In this document: positions 1-11,690 of the stretch, in pieces
Position numbering within the stretch: position 1 is the stretch's first letter
Layout: the number at the start of each line of letters is the position of its first letter
Origin: Amblyomma americanum
Taxonomy: Eukaryota; Arthropoda; Arachnida; Ixodida; Ixodidae
DNA length: 64,000 nucleotides
Assembly: GCF_052857255.1 (NCBI RefSeq)
Contig: NC_135497.1
Location: forward strand, 542,490,207 to 542,554,206
Direction of reading: 5' to 3'
The notes under the pieces: generated by a model
The model's database searches: none
What the model saw: the letters and a program-made list of their open reading frames with translations, nothing else
Told to the model about the DNA's origin: nothing
Program-made: the position numbers and the translations under genes

Positions 1-496
1 TAAGCCAAAGTTTCGTTTACGTCACCTATATTATGTCATTACTTCTCTTAAACAAGTCGGTGTTATATGTTTCTTGCTATTTTATTATTTCTTATTAATC
101 TAAAATTTTCCTGTTACCAACCTCTTCTTTAACGCCTGAACGGCGCTGAAATTAAATAAATAAATGTTCACTTTCCGGATGCCACCTAATAGTGAGCAAA
201 GCTTATGCGATTACTAGCACACTGTGCTATTAGATGTCCAATGAGATCCTGGCTAATTAATTATAATCAAATAAATATACTGAAGGGAAGAATCGTATCG
301 TATTTACGATAATTTCCGCTCAGTAGTTATTGTAGAACAATATCATGATTTGTTGAGCCTAGTGAGCTTAGATGAGGCGGCTGGAGGAATGCCACCTGAA
401 TTTAAAACAGGAAATTACCTTTTCAGCTGTATGACTAGGTGCGTCGGCAGTGCATGTGCCACTCAATGTGTCAGTATCGTATTGAAAAGTATCCTC
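1..496. other. AT-rich flank without recognised gene
   Basis: The stretch is AT-rich, with stops in all frames at short spacing. I see no protein domain, RNA gene or clear repeat in it. It lies downstream of the minus-strand THAP coding region, so further THAP exons or a 3' UTR could be here, but none is recognisable. Confidence 0.5.
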
Positions 497-1052
497 TTAT
501 TCACGTGGAGGGGGCGCGACGCTGTTGAAATCCAAGCGTGGCCTCTTACAAGGCGCGTCTGTTGATTCGGCATCAGAATGTTTTGAACTCGTGTCCACCA
601 GCAATAAACTTGGTGTATTTTCAACGGCCAGGTGTAGCTCTTCAGAAGCATTCGACGCTTCTGGCTGTCCTTGCTTCTTAGGCTTGTGAGAAGTCGGCGG
701 CAGAGCCTGCCGTTTCCGCGGAGGTTTTCTTGTTTTTTGCTGCACAGTCAAGTATCCTGGGCAGTTCGGGAAAATGCTAGGCACAGCGTCGGGTGAGAGC
801 ACCGGTTTTTTTTTGTGCGTGTAGAAGGACGTTCCCCTTGTATTCCGCGAGATATGTTGCAGAGATCACTTCATTCGGGAAGTGCTTTGCGCACACGTGG
901 TCGGTAGGCTGCAAAACTCTATCTGCTCTCGGAATCGCCCGTCGCCACTTTTCTAAACGTTCGGGTTCACGCGGAGCCTTGAAAAGCGACACACGCTCCG
1001 GACAAGTCCGATACCCCGACTTGCAATTCGGTACAAAGCACTTCTTGCCCAT
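497..1052 (-). pseudogene. THAP-domain protein, frame broken in an A9 run
   Basis: The minus strand from the ATG at 1052 encodes a THAP zinc-finger domain, a C2CH DNA-binding fold. MGKKCFVPNC supplies the first two cysteines (residues 5 and 10), followed by a conserved W in EKWRRAIP, a PTDHVCAKHF block with the last Cys and His, and then the typical AVPSIFP motif. The AVPSIFP part is in another frame: reading shifts within a run of nine A (plus-strand T, 806-814), and one base fewer would join the halves. The downstream half is Lys/Pro-rich and low in complexity up to the stop at 497. No transposase or other effector domain is visible. It could be a THAP gene with an assembly homopolymer error, a first exon of a longer gene, or a pseudogene. 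The domain call is strong; intactness is uncertain. Confidence 0.75.
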
Positions 1053-1213
1053 TTTGAAGCGCAGCAAGGCTGAGCGCAACTAATTGCACTCGGCGTCACA
1101 TGCCGCGGCGTGGTATACGTTGAGTGAATCCCAGCAGAATACCAATCAGCCGAACAATGCACTCACTGGACTCACAGGCACAACCATACACTTTTCGAGA
1201 ACCCGGAGAAGCC

Positions 1214-1561
<348 letters not shown>

Positions 1562-1775
1562 TTTCAGCAAGTACACCCCGCGCGTGGCGTGAAAATTTCC
1601 GAACGAACGCGAGCGGGCAGCGCGGGCCCCTGGGCTCCCATAGTACAGCGCCATCTGTACCCTTGCGGCGAAAACTACCGCTGATTCAAGGTCATCTGCG
1701 AACACAATCTGCCCGCGCCTTCTCTCTACGGGGAGCGGCGAGTGTCAGCACCTAAATTATTCTTACACCGTGGTC

Positions 1776-2877
1776 CAACCTATTATTTGCCGGAGGACAG
1801 AGGAATAGAATAGACGACTCCAGTGGCGCATGATACATGCGGCTCCTTATGCTTTATTGTGCGTTCTTTCTTTCGTTCGACTGGCTTGTTTACGCGTCTA
1901 CACGGTCTGGAAAAGCGATTAGCAGAAAAAATAACCTATTCTCCTACTTTTTTACCAATTCTTCCTAAATTGTGAGAAACCTGGTGAATGTACGGAATGA
2001 CTGTCATTTTTTTCCGATCTGTTTCGTTCGACGTATTGGGCTCGTTGCTTTGCTTGGCACTGAGCATTTTTTCGGCTATTGAGGAGAGAAGTATTGCCCG
2101 GTACCCAGAATGCAGCACTCTCTAGGCTTGAACCTAAAAGCTTGTCTCGAGAGAGTGTTGAGAAGACTTCGGTAACGCGTTTTTGAAGGCGGCTTGAACG
2201 GTGTTTCTCTTTATTAGTTTTGAATGCGTGCAGTCGTAGGGTATGACAGGCTTGTTTTCCCACGACTCAAAAAGACCAGCAAATATGTTCTGTTGAAAAC
2301 TGCAACCTAAGCTCGAGAAAGCGAATGTAGCCATTCTTTGGGATCTCATGGGTTAAAATCAGGGGTGATAAGCATTGACTGAAAATGGCCAACACACTGT
2401 CAACCTGCTACAGGAATTCATCTTCGTGGCTGTATAAAAAACAATATAATCATCTACGTACCTAAAGAATGTGTGAGCCAGTAAATTTTCCAGCTTTGTG
2501 CTGAGTGCTCTGTCCAGGTTGGCTAGGTACAAGTCACTCAAGATGGGGGCAATACATGAACCGATACAGATGCCCTGTTTTTGGATGAAAAGAGAGCCGT
2601 TGCTCTTAGTGTGGGTGGATTTTAGATAAGTAGATAAAGGTTCCAAAAGGCCGCTTACTGAGATGCCGCTGTCATTTTGGAAGGCCACGCTGCCGTGCTG
2701 ATCAATGCAGTCACTAACACGTCGGAGAAACTCATCATGAGGGATTGAGTAGTACAAATCTTTAACGTTGACGGAAAAACCCAGAAAAGCTCTACTATGG
2801 TTTGCTTGCAGGAAGAGTATGGCGTCTTTTGAATGTTTGACTAAAAACGGCTCATTATGCTTTTTAGTTAGCGGCAT
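1776..2877 (-). pseudogene. Penelope-like element, left (minus) arm: RT and linker
   Basis: The minus strand from 2877 leftward carries reverse transcriptase motifs: VNVKDLYYSIPHDEF (palm motif A region), GICIGSCIAPILSDLYLA, and FFRYVDDYIVF with the catalytic YVDD. The RT-to-endonuclease linker follows (about 2349 down to 1936) in several frames, then the start of the GIY-YIG region (about 1935-1776), where the arm stops. The combination of this RT type with a downstream GIY-YIG domain identifies a Penelope-like element. The 5' part is missing and frame changes are frequent, so it is dead. It is the mirror partner of the plus-strand copy that starts at about 2862: the two copies are inverted, head to head. 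Confidence 0.8.
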
Positions 2878-4025
2878 TTTGGAACTTTTATCTACTTATC
2901 TAAAATCCACCCACACTGAGTGGAACAGCTCCCTTTTCATCCAAAAAATAGGGCATCTGTATCGGTTCATGTATCGCACCCATCTTGAGCACAAAGCTGA
3001 AAAATTTACTGGTTCTCAAAATCTTTAGGTACGTGCTTGATTATCTTGTTTTTTCAGACAGCCACGAGGATGAATTCCGGCAGCAGGTTGACATTGTGTT
3101 GGCCATTTTCAATCAATGCTTATCACCCCTGATTTTAACCCATGAGATCCCGAAGTATGGCACCATTCGCTTTCTCGAGCCTAGGTTGCAGTTTTCACCA
3201 GAACACATTTGCTGATCTTTTAAATAAAGGGCCAACAAGCCTGTCTTACCCTACGACTGCGCACATTCAAAACAAAGAGAAACAATGTTTAAGCCGCCTT
3301 CAAAAACGTATTAACCAAGCACTCTCTAGAGACAAGTTTTCAGCTTCAAGCCTAGATAATGCTGCATTCAGAGAATCCGGCAATGCTTCTCTCCTCAATA
3401 GTCGAAAAAATGTTCGGTGCCAAGCAAAGCAACAAGCCCACTACGTCCAACGAAACAGATCGAAAAAAATGACAGTCATTCCGTACATTCACCAGGTTTC
3501 TCGCAATTTAAAAAGAATTGGGAAAAACCAGGAGTGCAGATTATTTTTTCTGCTCCTCATCGCCTTTCCAGACTGTGTAGACGCGTAAAAAAGCCAGTCG
3601 AACGAAGGAAAGAGTACACCATTAGGCATAACGAAACGTATGTATCATGCGCCACTGGAGTCGCCGCCTATTCTATTCCTCTGTCCTGCGGCAAATAATA
3701 AATACATTGGACAGACTTGATCAAAAGACTGTAGGCGCACAACTTGAACGTAAGAGACAAAAAATCAAGCAACTTGGCCATCCGCTGTCGAGACTGCTCT
3801 CCCTGCAAAAGCCGTCTTCCTATCTTCTCTAACACTAGAGTCTTGGCAAAAAACAAAAACCAGTTGAATCGGGAAATAATTGAACCAGCCATTATTGACA
3901 ATCTGAAAGCAGGCTGCGTTAGCGTGGCTTCAGTAGCCCTCCTAGAAAAAGACGACATACCTGACTGGGTCAATATAATAGTATTGCATTCGAATCCCTC
4001 TTATACCCTTTCCTCACCCATCTAA
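2862..4025 (+). pseudogene. Penelope-like element, right (plus) arm: RT end, linker, GIY-YIG
   Basis: The plus copy begins inside the RT (LSTYLKSTHT), repeats the left arm with many substitutions, and continues further, through the GIY-YIG endonuclease to about 4025. Endonuclease cues are IPLSCGK and, after a frameshift near 3695, KYIGQT, then CRDCSPC and NREIIEPAIIDNLKAG, which is the usual C-terminal block. The RT signature has changed from YVDD to YVLD, and about 35 bp after the PILSD position are deleted relative to the left arm. The copy is inactive. Pairing with the left arm covers roughly 2866-3705 against 1776-2655. Confidence 0.8.
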
Positions 4026-7000
4026 GAGCCCTTCATATACCTTTTCTGGTCTGTTAATTCTTGCCTCACTTACGACTTTATATTTACCCGCTTTTAGCGC
4101 CTCATTGAATTTCTTGGCTGTTATAATTTGCCAATTTTAGTTTTTTACCTGTGTTTTTTTAGCCTCATTTCATTTTTGGCTGTGTTCATTTTTTTGCCTG
4201 CATTCTTTTTATACGTTTTTAAGTTTTCATGAATGTTTGCCGTGCTAATATTTGGCCTATCTATGCCAATTTTTCAATTTTTTTGAAACCAATTTTCTTG
4301 CTTGTTTTTTTGCCTCCTCACCTCTGTTTATGCCTCGCTTCTCCCTTGTTACCGTGTTTGCTGCGTTGACGCTTGGCATTTCTTCACACAGCCTTTGCCA
4401 AATGCGTTTTTCATTTTTGTTTTTGTCTTGTCGTGATCGAGCACTCCCTGAACACATTATCAAAAGATTGTCCCCTCATATACGTGTAGTAGATGCGCTT
4501 GCATGTTAATGCCCTCCTGTTAAATATAAGGCACGGATCAAACATGTTGAAACTAAAGTTGACAGTTCAGCGCAACTGTGTGTTCTCTCTGTGTCCTTGT
4601 CTGTCAGCGCTGCAATTCCATGATGTTCGACAACTACCAATTAGCCCAGCAATATACCCTGCATGTGTCAGTCAGTGCTGTATCTGTGTCATCTTGTCGG
4701 TGTCCTGTTACCCTGCGCGGTTTTGCCAATAATCATACACTAACTGGCCCGGCGGCTTTCTGTGAAGTAGTTCAGTGACCTCGTGCAAATATTTCTTAAT
4801 GGCATTGAGTTTACTGGCTGCAGACACAAGATATGTTAACTTGGCACTGTTGGCTGCGTTTCATGCTTTCACATACTTGGTATAATAATGAATGCATGCT
4901 TTGTGTTGCGTTGAAGCGGACCGCTGTCCTGGAAGGGGTTGCATCGCTGACTTTGACACAGATGCTATATTTTCTTCTGTCACAGTGAATGTTACACCTG
5001 ACTTGTCGTTGGTGTGATTGTAAAGCATTATGAAGTGCGCTATATTTTCGTCTGATGTCGTGGTGTTTTGGGCCTTTCATTGTCAGTTCACTCTCCTGCA
5101 AGGCCAGTGGTTTGGTCTAGCTTGTGGCAATTCATGCAGAATTAAGTGCATCGCCTGACCACCTTCACTCCGTTTCCTAACAGGCAGCTTTCTAGCTGAA
5201 ACATTGTTTTTATAATGCCGTTTAGAGCTATTTTCTCTGAAACCACAATTGCCTCATTGGAATGGTTTAGGGAATAACAGCTTGCGCTTGCTGGCCATAT
5301 GGGCATTTTTTATTCTCTGTTAGTGTCAGCATGCATAGTATCACACATCATAAATGAGAAGTATGTTGGAATTTTATAAGGATCATTGAGCAATGTAAAC
5401 TGATATGAATGTTGGTACTGTTTCTGTGTAGAATGCAGACTCGCACCATGCATGCCATTCTGCAAAGGAAATCCTGAGGTGGCTGAGAACCTGTTCGTCG
5501 AGGGAGGATGACCACTCAGCAGGCTCACCAGTGCGGTTCACTCTACAGCTGTCATACTGTCAAGATTATGGATGTTCAGTATAAGCTACCTTATGTTTGA
5601 GCACAAGCTATTCCTGGGGGTTATTGTCACAGTCCAAGCCTTCCTCTAGTTGGCTTATAATGATGCACAGGCATAAATTTATTGATTGTTTCCCCTGAAA
5701 AACTAGAAGGTAGATGTAACTGCATCTGAATCTTATTTTTCACCACCATAACGCCAATAAAAAAGGCATGGTGCAGTCGTTCCGTGAATGGCAGTAAAGA
5801 ATTCATTGCCGAAGCTTCTTGTGCTTTGTGGATGTCATTGTTCTGACAATAAAATTTTTCCACATTTCTACAGTATTCTGATTTACGAGTCACTAAATGC
5901 TTTTTGTTAGCGCACAGCCTGTCTACTGCTATGAAGAGCTCCAGTAATACAGGTGTATTACATTATGTAAGCATTATAATGGTAAACCTAAAGAACACTT
6001 AAGAAAGGCAGTAAAAGTGAGAATAAAATATGAACCCATTGCATGCATTTTTCCTGACGATTGTATCCGTGTAAGAATTGATAAATAGCTAATAGCTTGG
6101 TAGTGACAGCGTGCGAGTCGCCAAAACAACTTTAGGTAACTTTTTCATTTTCAGGCTGGTGGTGTCGCGAAACACCCCGCGTGCAAGGTGTACGAAAACA
6201 CTGACTCCCTTCTGGCCCGGGTGCAAAGTTGCGAGTTATGGACACCTGAAAACTCCTTTAAAGGTGTATTATTTTTTACAGTGTACTGCGCCGGAAGGCC
6301 CATGCCGCAGCAAAGCGTGGGTACATTTGCTGCAACAAGAAATGCAGGCAACCAGTTCTCACACTTAAACATTGCAAGCTCGTGTTGATGTGGTGCTGAA
6401 AACACCCAAAAGAGGGAAGTATGCGCACGCACACACAGCCCTCGCATTTCAAAGTATGGAAGTGTTTTTTGCACTCGAGGCTTATATACTCCTCTACAAG
6501 GGTGTGCCGATCACTGCAGGTGATGAACTGCCAGTCCGCAAAGTTATCTAAATTATTTTATTTGTTTATCTTAACTGCAGTACAATTATTCAAGTTCACA
6601 TACGATGTTTTGTTGGTTGAATATCTCCATTCCTTCAAGAACACTAAAAATAAAACCAATAGTAAGAGCCGCTTTTGCAAGAACACACCGTAGGCCTGCG
6701 GGTGCACTGAAGTATCAGCGCTTTTCTTTCTCGTGAAAGGGAGAGTTTGAGCGGCTTACTAGTGTCTATACATGCGCTGCGTTCTCCTAGAACATAAGTA
6801 CAGGCCATAGTACAGAAAGTGTAAGACAGGCCCCGTCAGGCGCGTCTATATTAGGCCTACTTTAGTTAGGCTTAGCTACATCACCGTCTTCATAATTAAA
6901 TCCCAACAACATGTACTCAACAAATGTACTCAGTACTTCGTTGTGAAGTACTCAACAAAGTTTTAATTGAGGCGTGTCGAAAAAATTCAATGCCTGCTGA

Positions 7001-7089
7001 TTTGACATTCGAAAACCGTTAACAAAATTTCAAAAGAACAAAGGAAAAATCAATGCTAATTTTTCTAAGGGAGTTTTGCGCACATCGAG
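4026..7089. other. Intergenic, no recognised gene
   Basis: Three kilobases of AT-rich sequence with only short, compositionally unremarkable open frames on both strands. The sole recurrent item I recognise is a short piece near 4630-4665 with the motif CAACTACCAATTAGCCCAGC, resembling sequence found beside Penelope-like fragments elsewhere in the window (17.3, 23.6, 24.1 and 36.1 kb). The 6.1-6.7 kb open frames have no domain I know. Confidence 0.5.
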
Positions 7090-8585
7090 GACGCCCGGGA
7101 ATTTGTATGCCTGTCTTCGTATGCGAAAAATTTCGAATTTTTCTGACGCACATCAGATAGCGCATCTTGCTGCCATGCTTTCGACACGGGGTCTATGACT
7201 GCAAGGTTCCCTCATTGGTGGCGAGGGAGCCTTTAATGGTTCAGATTGTGATTTCTTCTGCATAGATCGTATATTTGATGTCTAGAATTATGTCGAGAGC
7301 TCTGGTCATGCTGATCATGACAATATAGAGGCGTAATATGGAGATAATCGAGCCAGGGAGGGGGGGGGGGGCTACCTTTGTGCCTTTGTTGGGCATGTGT
7401 CCCGTCCCTGAGAGTACTTATCCCCTTCCAATCGTTGCCGCGCGGACGCTAAGAAAGGTTTTGTTGTAGTTTAATGTTTTTACGTCACTTCCCATGGTCT
7501 TTAATTCCGAAAGGATGGCTTCATGCGAGACGTTGTCGAAGGCACCCTTCAGGACCTGGGCCATGATCAGTGTGCTCCATCACGTGCAATATTTTCTAAT
7601 ACTTCTTCATTTAGAAGGAAGAAGGGATGCTTGGTCGAGAAGTCTCTTCTGAATTCAATAATTGTGGGAGGGAAGATGTCTTAACTTCGATGAAATTTTG
7701 GAGACGAGTTTGGATGATGCGTTCATAAAGCTTCCTTAAACAGGAGGGGAGAGAGGCGGGCCTGGTAGCCTCCAGGCTGGGTGGTTTGCCTGTTTTGAGG
7801 ATTCTAATAATTTCTGTGTTTCCACTCTGCCGCGACTTTCCGGCCTCCCATAGGGTATACTGGATGTATGTTGATAGAATATGTGTATGGGCTTTGCTGA
7901 GATTTCTTATAATTCATTTGATTATTTTGATAGAATATGTGTATGGGCTTTGCTGAGATTTCTTATGATTCATTTGATTATTTTGTTTGCGCCTGCGGCT
8001 GTGTTGCAGTTGGCTGAGCGCGCTTCTGCGCAGACTTCATCTGTAATAATAGGGGCGTCCAGTTCCTCGTTTGTCGTTCCCGTGTACTGCATTGTGCGCT
8101 GCGGGACGTATGAGCCTATGTATTTGCCTCAGAAGGCATCCTGCAAAGCTGCATCGTCTCCGGGAGAGATATGCCTTCTTTTTTAGTGTTCGGTTCGAAA
8201 TGGAACTACATGTTGTGGGGTCTACTAGACTGCGTAAAATCACCCAGGTATGTGTGGTCCCCCGGGTGCCTCGCAGTGATTCGCAGAAATCCTGTTAGTG
8301 CTGCTAGGAGAAGGTGCCTGTCTACGGCTGGCACTTACGTGGTGCATTGCAGCACAGTTGTGGCGTCTTTGTGTGCGGTTCTTGCTGCTTCGTTCCGTTC
8401 ACTGTTGAATTGAACAGGTTCGTCTGAGTCGGCGTATTCGTGATGTTTGGTCCAGTCTGTAATGCGAGCCGTCGCAAGATTCCGCCTGACTTTAGTAGTG
8501 GAGATAGACCTACTAAGAATCGAATCATCAGTGCCCAAATTTTCTCTGAAGGTCATCAACGTGGCGATGGGAACATTTTTGATGA
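7090..8585 (-). pseudogene. Decayed non-LTR retrotransposon (LINE), endonuclease end and RT
   Basis: Reading the minus strand from 8585 down, fragments of a LINE ORF2 are found in shifting frames. They are an endonuclease tail (LGTDDSILS, then ATARITDWTKH), the linker, RT blocks ILKTGKPPSLEATRPASLPS and KLYERIIQTRLQ, VLKGAFDNVSHEAIL (motif A) and MPNKGT (motif B). At 7245-7285 the catalytic YADD box reads YAEE, followed by a stop where a Trp codon is expected. A 56-bp tandem duplication (7873-7984) interrupts it. The motif order suggests an I/R1-type LINE. It is clearly inactive. Its right end meets a Ty3-type element in opposite orientation. Confidence 0.75.
7873..7984. repeat. 56-bp tandem duplication inside the LINE
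   Basis: Two adjacent copies (7873-7928 and 7929-7984) of a unit beginning GATAGAATATGTGTATGG differ at one or two positions. The duplication lies within the decayed LINE, so it arose after insertion. Confidence 0.9.
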
Positions 8586-11300
8586 GGGTTACGTTTGGCC
8601 TTTCATCAGCTGAAAAGGGGCAACTCCAGGACCTCTTGCGAGAGATTCGTGCGTGTTTCACGTCGTCGTCTAAGGTGCGACAAACGTCGATAGTTAAACA
8701 CCGCATCATCACGCCTGAAGGAGCTCGACCCATCCATCAGCAGCCCTATCGTGTGTCCCCTCGGGAGCGAGATGCTATACAAACACAGGTCAAAGAGATG
8801 CTCACGGATGGCGTCATCCAACCGTCAAGCAGCCCTAGGTCGTCTCCTGTCGTCCTGGTGAAGAAGAAAGACGGAACACTGCAATTCTGCGTCGACTATA
8901 GGAAACTTAACAGTGTGACAAAGAAAGACGTGTATCCGCTGCCCCGTATCGATGACTCCCTCGACCGTCTTCGCCAAGCCAAGTACTTCTCTTCGGTAGA
9001 CCTCAGGAGCGGTTATTGGCAGATAGAAGTCGATGAGAGGGACCGTGAGAAAACCGCCTTCATCACACCGGACGGGCTCTACGAATTTCGCGTCCTCCCC
9101 TTCGGGCTCTGCTGCGCTCCTGCCACTTTCCAAAGAATGATGGACACCGTCCTCACAGGTCTGAAGTGGCAGACATGTCTTGTTTATCTTGACGATGTCA
9201 TTATTTTTTCCGCAACGTTCACGGAACATCTGCACCGCCTCAGAACTGTCCTCGAAGCCGTTCGTTCCGCCAACCTCTCCCTCAAACCACAAAAATGTCA
9301 CTTTGGATTCACCGAATTGAAGTTTCTCGGGCACGTCATTAGTGCTGATGGAATCCGAGCTGACCCAAAGAAGCTTGCTGCCGTTGCTGCCTTTCCGGTC
9401 CCTGTTCACAAAAAAGCAGTCCGACGTTTCTTGGGCCTGTGCTCCTTTTATCGTCGCTTCATTAGAAACTTCGCCCAGCTTGCCAGCCCTCTGACGCTCC
9501 TAACCCAGGATGATACATCATTTTCCTGGGGACACGAACAGCAGACTGCCTTCAACGAATTACGACGCCGACTCCAATCGCCGCCAATCGTAGCACATTT
9601 CGGCGAAGATGCCGACACGGCGGTACATACGGATGCGAGCAACGTCGGTCTTGGCGCCGTTTTCGTCCAGCGGCAAGACGGTGTCGACAAAGTAATTGCC
9701 TACGCCAGCCGGGCACTGTCGCGCGCTGAGTTGAACTACTCTACCACCGAAAAAGAATGCTTAGCCGTAGTCTGGGCAGCAGCTAAGTTCCGCCCATATC
9801 TGTATGGCAGACCGTTTTGTGTCGTCACCGACCACCATTCGCTGTGTTGGCTAAAAAATTTAAAGGACCCTTGCGGCCGCCTCGCCCGTTGGGCATTACG
9901 CCTGCAGGAATTCGATTTCACCGTCACCTATAAGTCCGGCCGGAACCACACCGACGCTGATAGCCTGTCACGCGCTCCCGTCGAACCTCCTCCACAAGAC
10001 ACCATCGACGACGACAGCTTCCTTGGAGCCGTCAGCACGTCTGAGCTCGTCTCCAGACAGCGTGCCGACGCCGAGCTGCGTCTGCTCATAGAACATCTCG
10101 AAGGTGGGCACCCTGAGATACCACGGTACCTAGCTCGTGGGATATCATCATTTTGTCTCCGGAGTGGGGTGCTTTATAAAAAGAACTCTACTTCCAGTCC
10201 GACAACTTACCTGCTCGTAATACCGTCTGATTTACGGGATGAAGTTCTCCTGGCCTGCCATGATGAACCAACTTCCGGCCACCTTGGTGTTACCCGCACC
10301 TTGTCTCGAATCCGGCAGAACTATTACTGGCCCCAGCTCACGTCAAGCGTTATGTCCGGACATGCCGGCAATGTCAGCGGCGGAAGAAAGCGACGCTCAA
10401 GCCTCCCGGGCTGCTTCAGTGCATCAAGCCGCCACAAAAACCATTCGACAAAGTCGGCATGGACCTTTTGGGGCCATTTCCTCTTTCGTCGTCCGGCCAC
10501 AAGTGGATCGTAGTCGCCACCGACTACTTGACCCGTTACGCTGAAACGAAGGCCCTTGCGCGAGGTACTGCCGCCGAAGTTGCCCACTTCTTTATGCACG
10601 AAATCGTGCTTAGACACGGCGCCCCATCGATCGTCATTACTGACCGAGGCAAGGGCCTTTCAAGCCCGGCTCTTACGTGACGTCTTAACGCTTAGCCACA
10701 CAGCTCATCGACCCACAACAGCGTACCATCCCCAAACAAATGGTCTAACGGAACGGCTCAACAAAACATTAGCGGACATGATCTCGATGTACGTTGACGT
10801 TGAACATAAAACGTGGAATGAGATCTTGCCGTGCGTCACTTTCGCATATAATACAGCGACGCACGAAACCACGCAGTTTACCCCGTTCCGTCTCGTCTAT
10901 GGCAGGGAGGTCCGCATGATGTTGGATGCGATGCTCCCGTACGGCGATGAAGAGGTAACCCCTGAAGCAGGCAACTTCGTGGAAAACGCAGAGCAAGCCC
11001 GTCAGCTGGCCCGCTTGAACATCAAGGACCAGCAATCCGTCGATGCTTGACACTATAACCTTCGGCACAGGGACGTGCACTACGAGCCAGGTGACAAGGT
11101 AAGGGTGTGGACACCCTTGCGCCGCAAGGGGTTGTGCGAAAAGCTTATCAATCGGTATTTTGGCCCGTACACAGTCCTGCGCCGCCTGAACAGCCTCACC
11201 TACGAAGTTGTCCCCGATGGAACTGTGTTGCCGGCCGTCAGCATCAACGGCCTGAAGTCGTCCATGTAGTGCGCCTAAAACCGTACTATTCGCGTGACTG
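8586..11300 (+). pseudogene. Ty3-type LTR retrotransposon pol, 5'-truncated
   Basis: The open frame to about 10345 encodes reverse transcriptase (VDYRKLN, LPFGL, catalytic LVYLDDVIIF near 9190), then RNase H (VHTDASNVGLGAVF, VVTDHHSLCWL, GRNHTDADSLSR), then the integrase zinc region (CHDEPTSGHLGV). The integrase core continues in other frames with MDLLGPF, ITDRGK and NGLTERLNK, which carry the D, D and E residues, and ends in a GPYTVLRRL domain. Frameshifts lie near 10345 and 10655, and a TGA at about 11048 interrupts the end. Gag, protease and the 5' LTR are absent: the sequence starts abruptly just upstream of the RT where the LINE ends. No chromodomain is seen. It is non-functional. Confidence 0.92.
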
Positions 11301-11485
11301 AGCGCTGTGTGCACGCTGTGTGTCGCCCCTTTACATCCTTACCCCACGTGTGAACTTGACTCTCCTCACCTCTCAACTAGCGCCGGATGTATAGTTCACC
11401 TAACCCCTATTTTTCGTTTGTTTTTCCCCTTCTCTCCCTGTGCTGTGCATGGCCCATTCCACACCGAGACGGTGTTTGCTTTCGC

Positions 11486-11690
11486 GGGGGGGGGGGGGGG
11501 GGGGGGGGGAGTAGTGCCACGTGCCGAACGCGCCGCGCGGCCTCCACGCTTAGTCAAAGACGACGAAGTGTTGGTTGGCTCCCGAGGCGCTCTGGCTCTG
11601 TGCTTTGGACCCTGGCTGTCTGATTAAAGCGCCTAGCCTTCTGTTCCCCCCGACGTCTACCTGCTCGGCTCCTCAGGTCGTGACAATATA
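11486..11690 (+). mobile_element. Probable polypurine tract and short 3' LTR of the Ty3-type element
   Basis: About 185 bp after the pol end there is a run of 24 G (11486-11509), suited to a polypurine tract though possibly expanded. The following 180 bp contain an ATTAAA-like polyadenylation signal (11623-11628) and end in GTCGTGACA, a plausible LTR terminus. The 5' partner LTR is missing, so the boundaries cannot be proved here. Confidence 0.5.

Noticed and set aside
9448..9927. Minus-strand open frames within the Ty3 pol
   Set aside because: They are antisense shadows of well supported RT/RNase H coding sequence.
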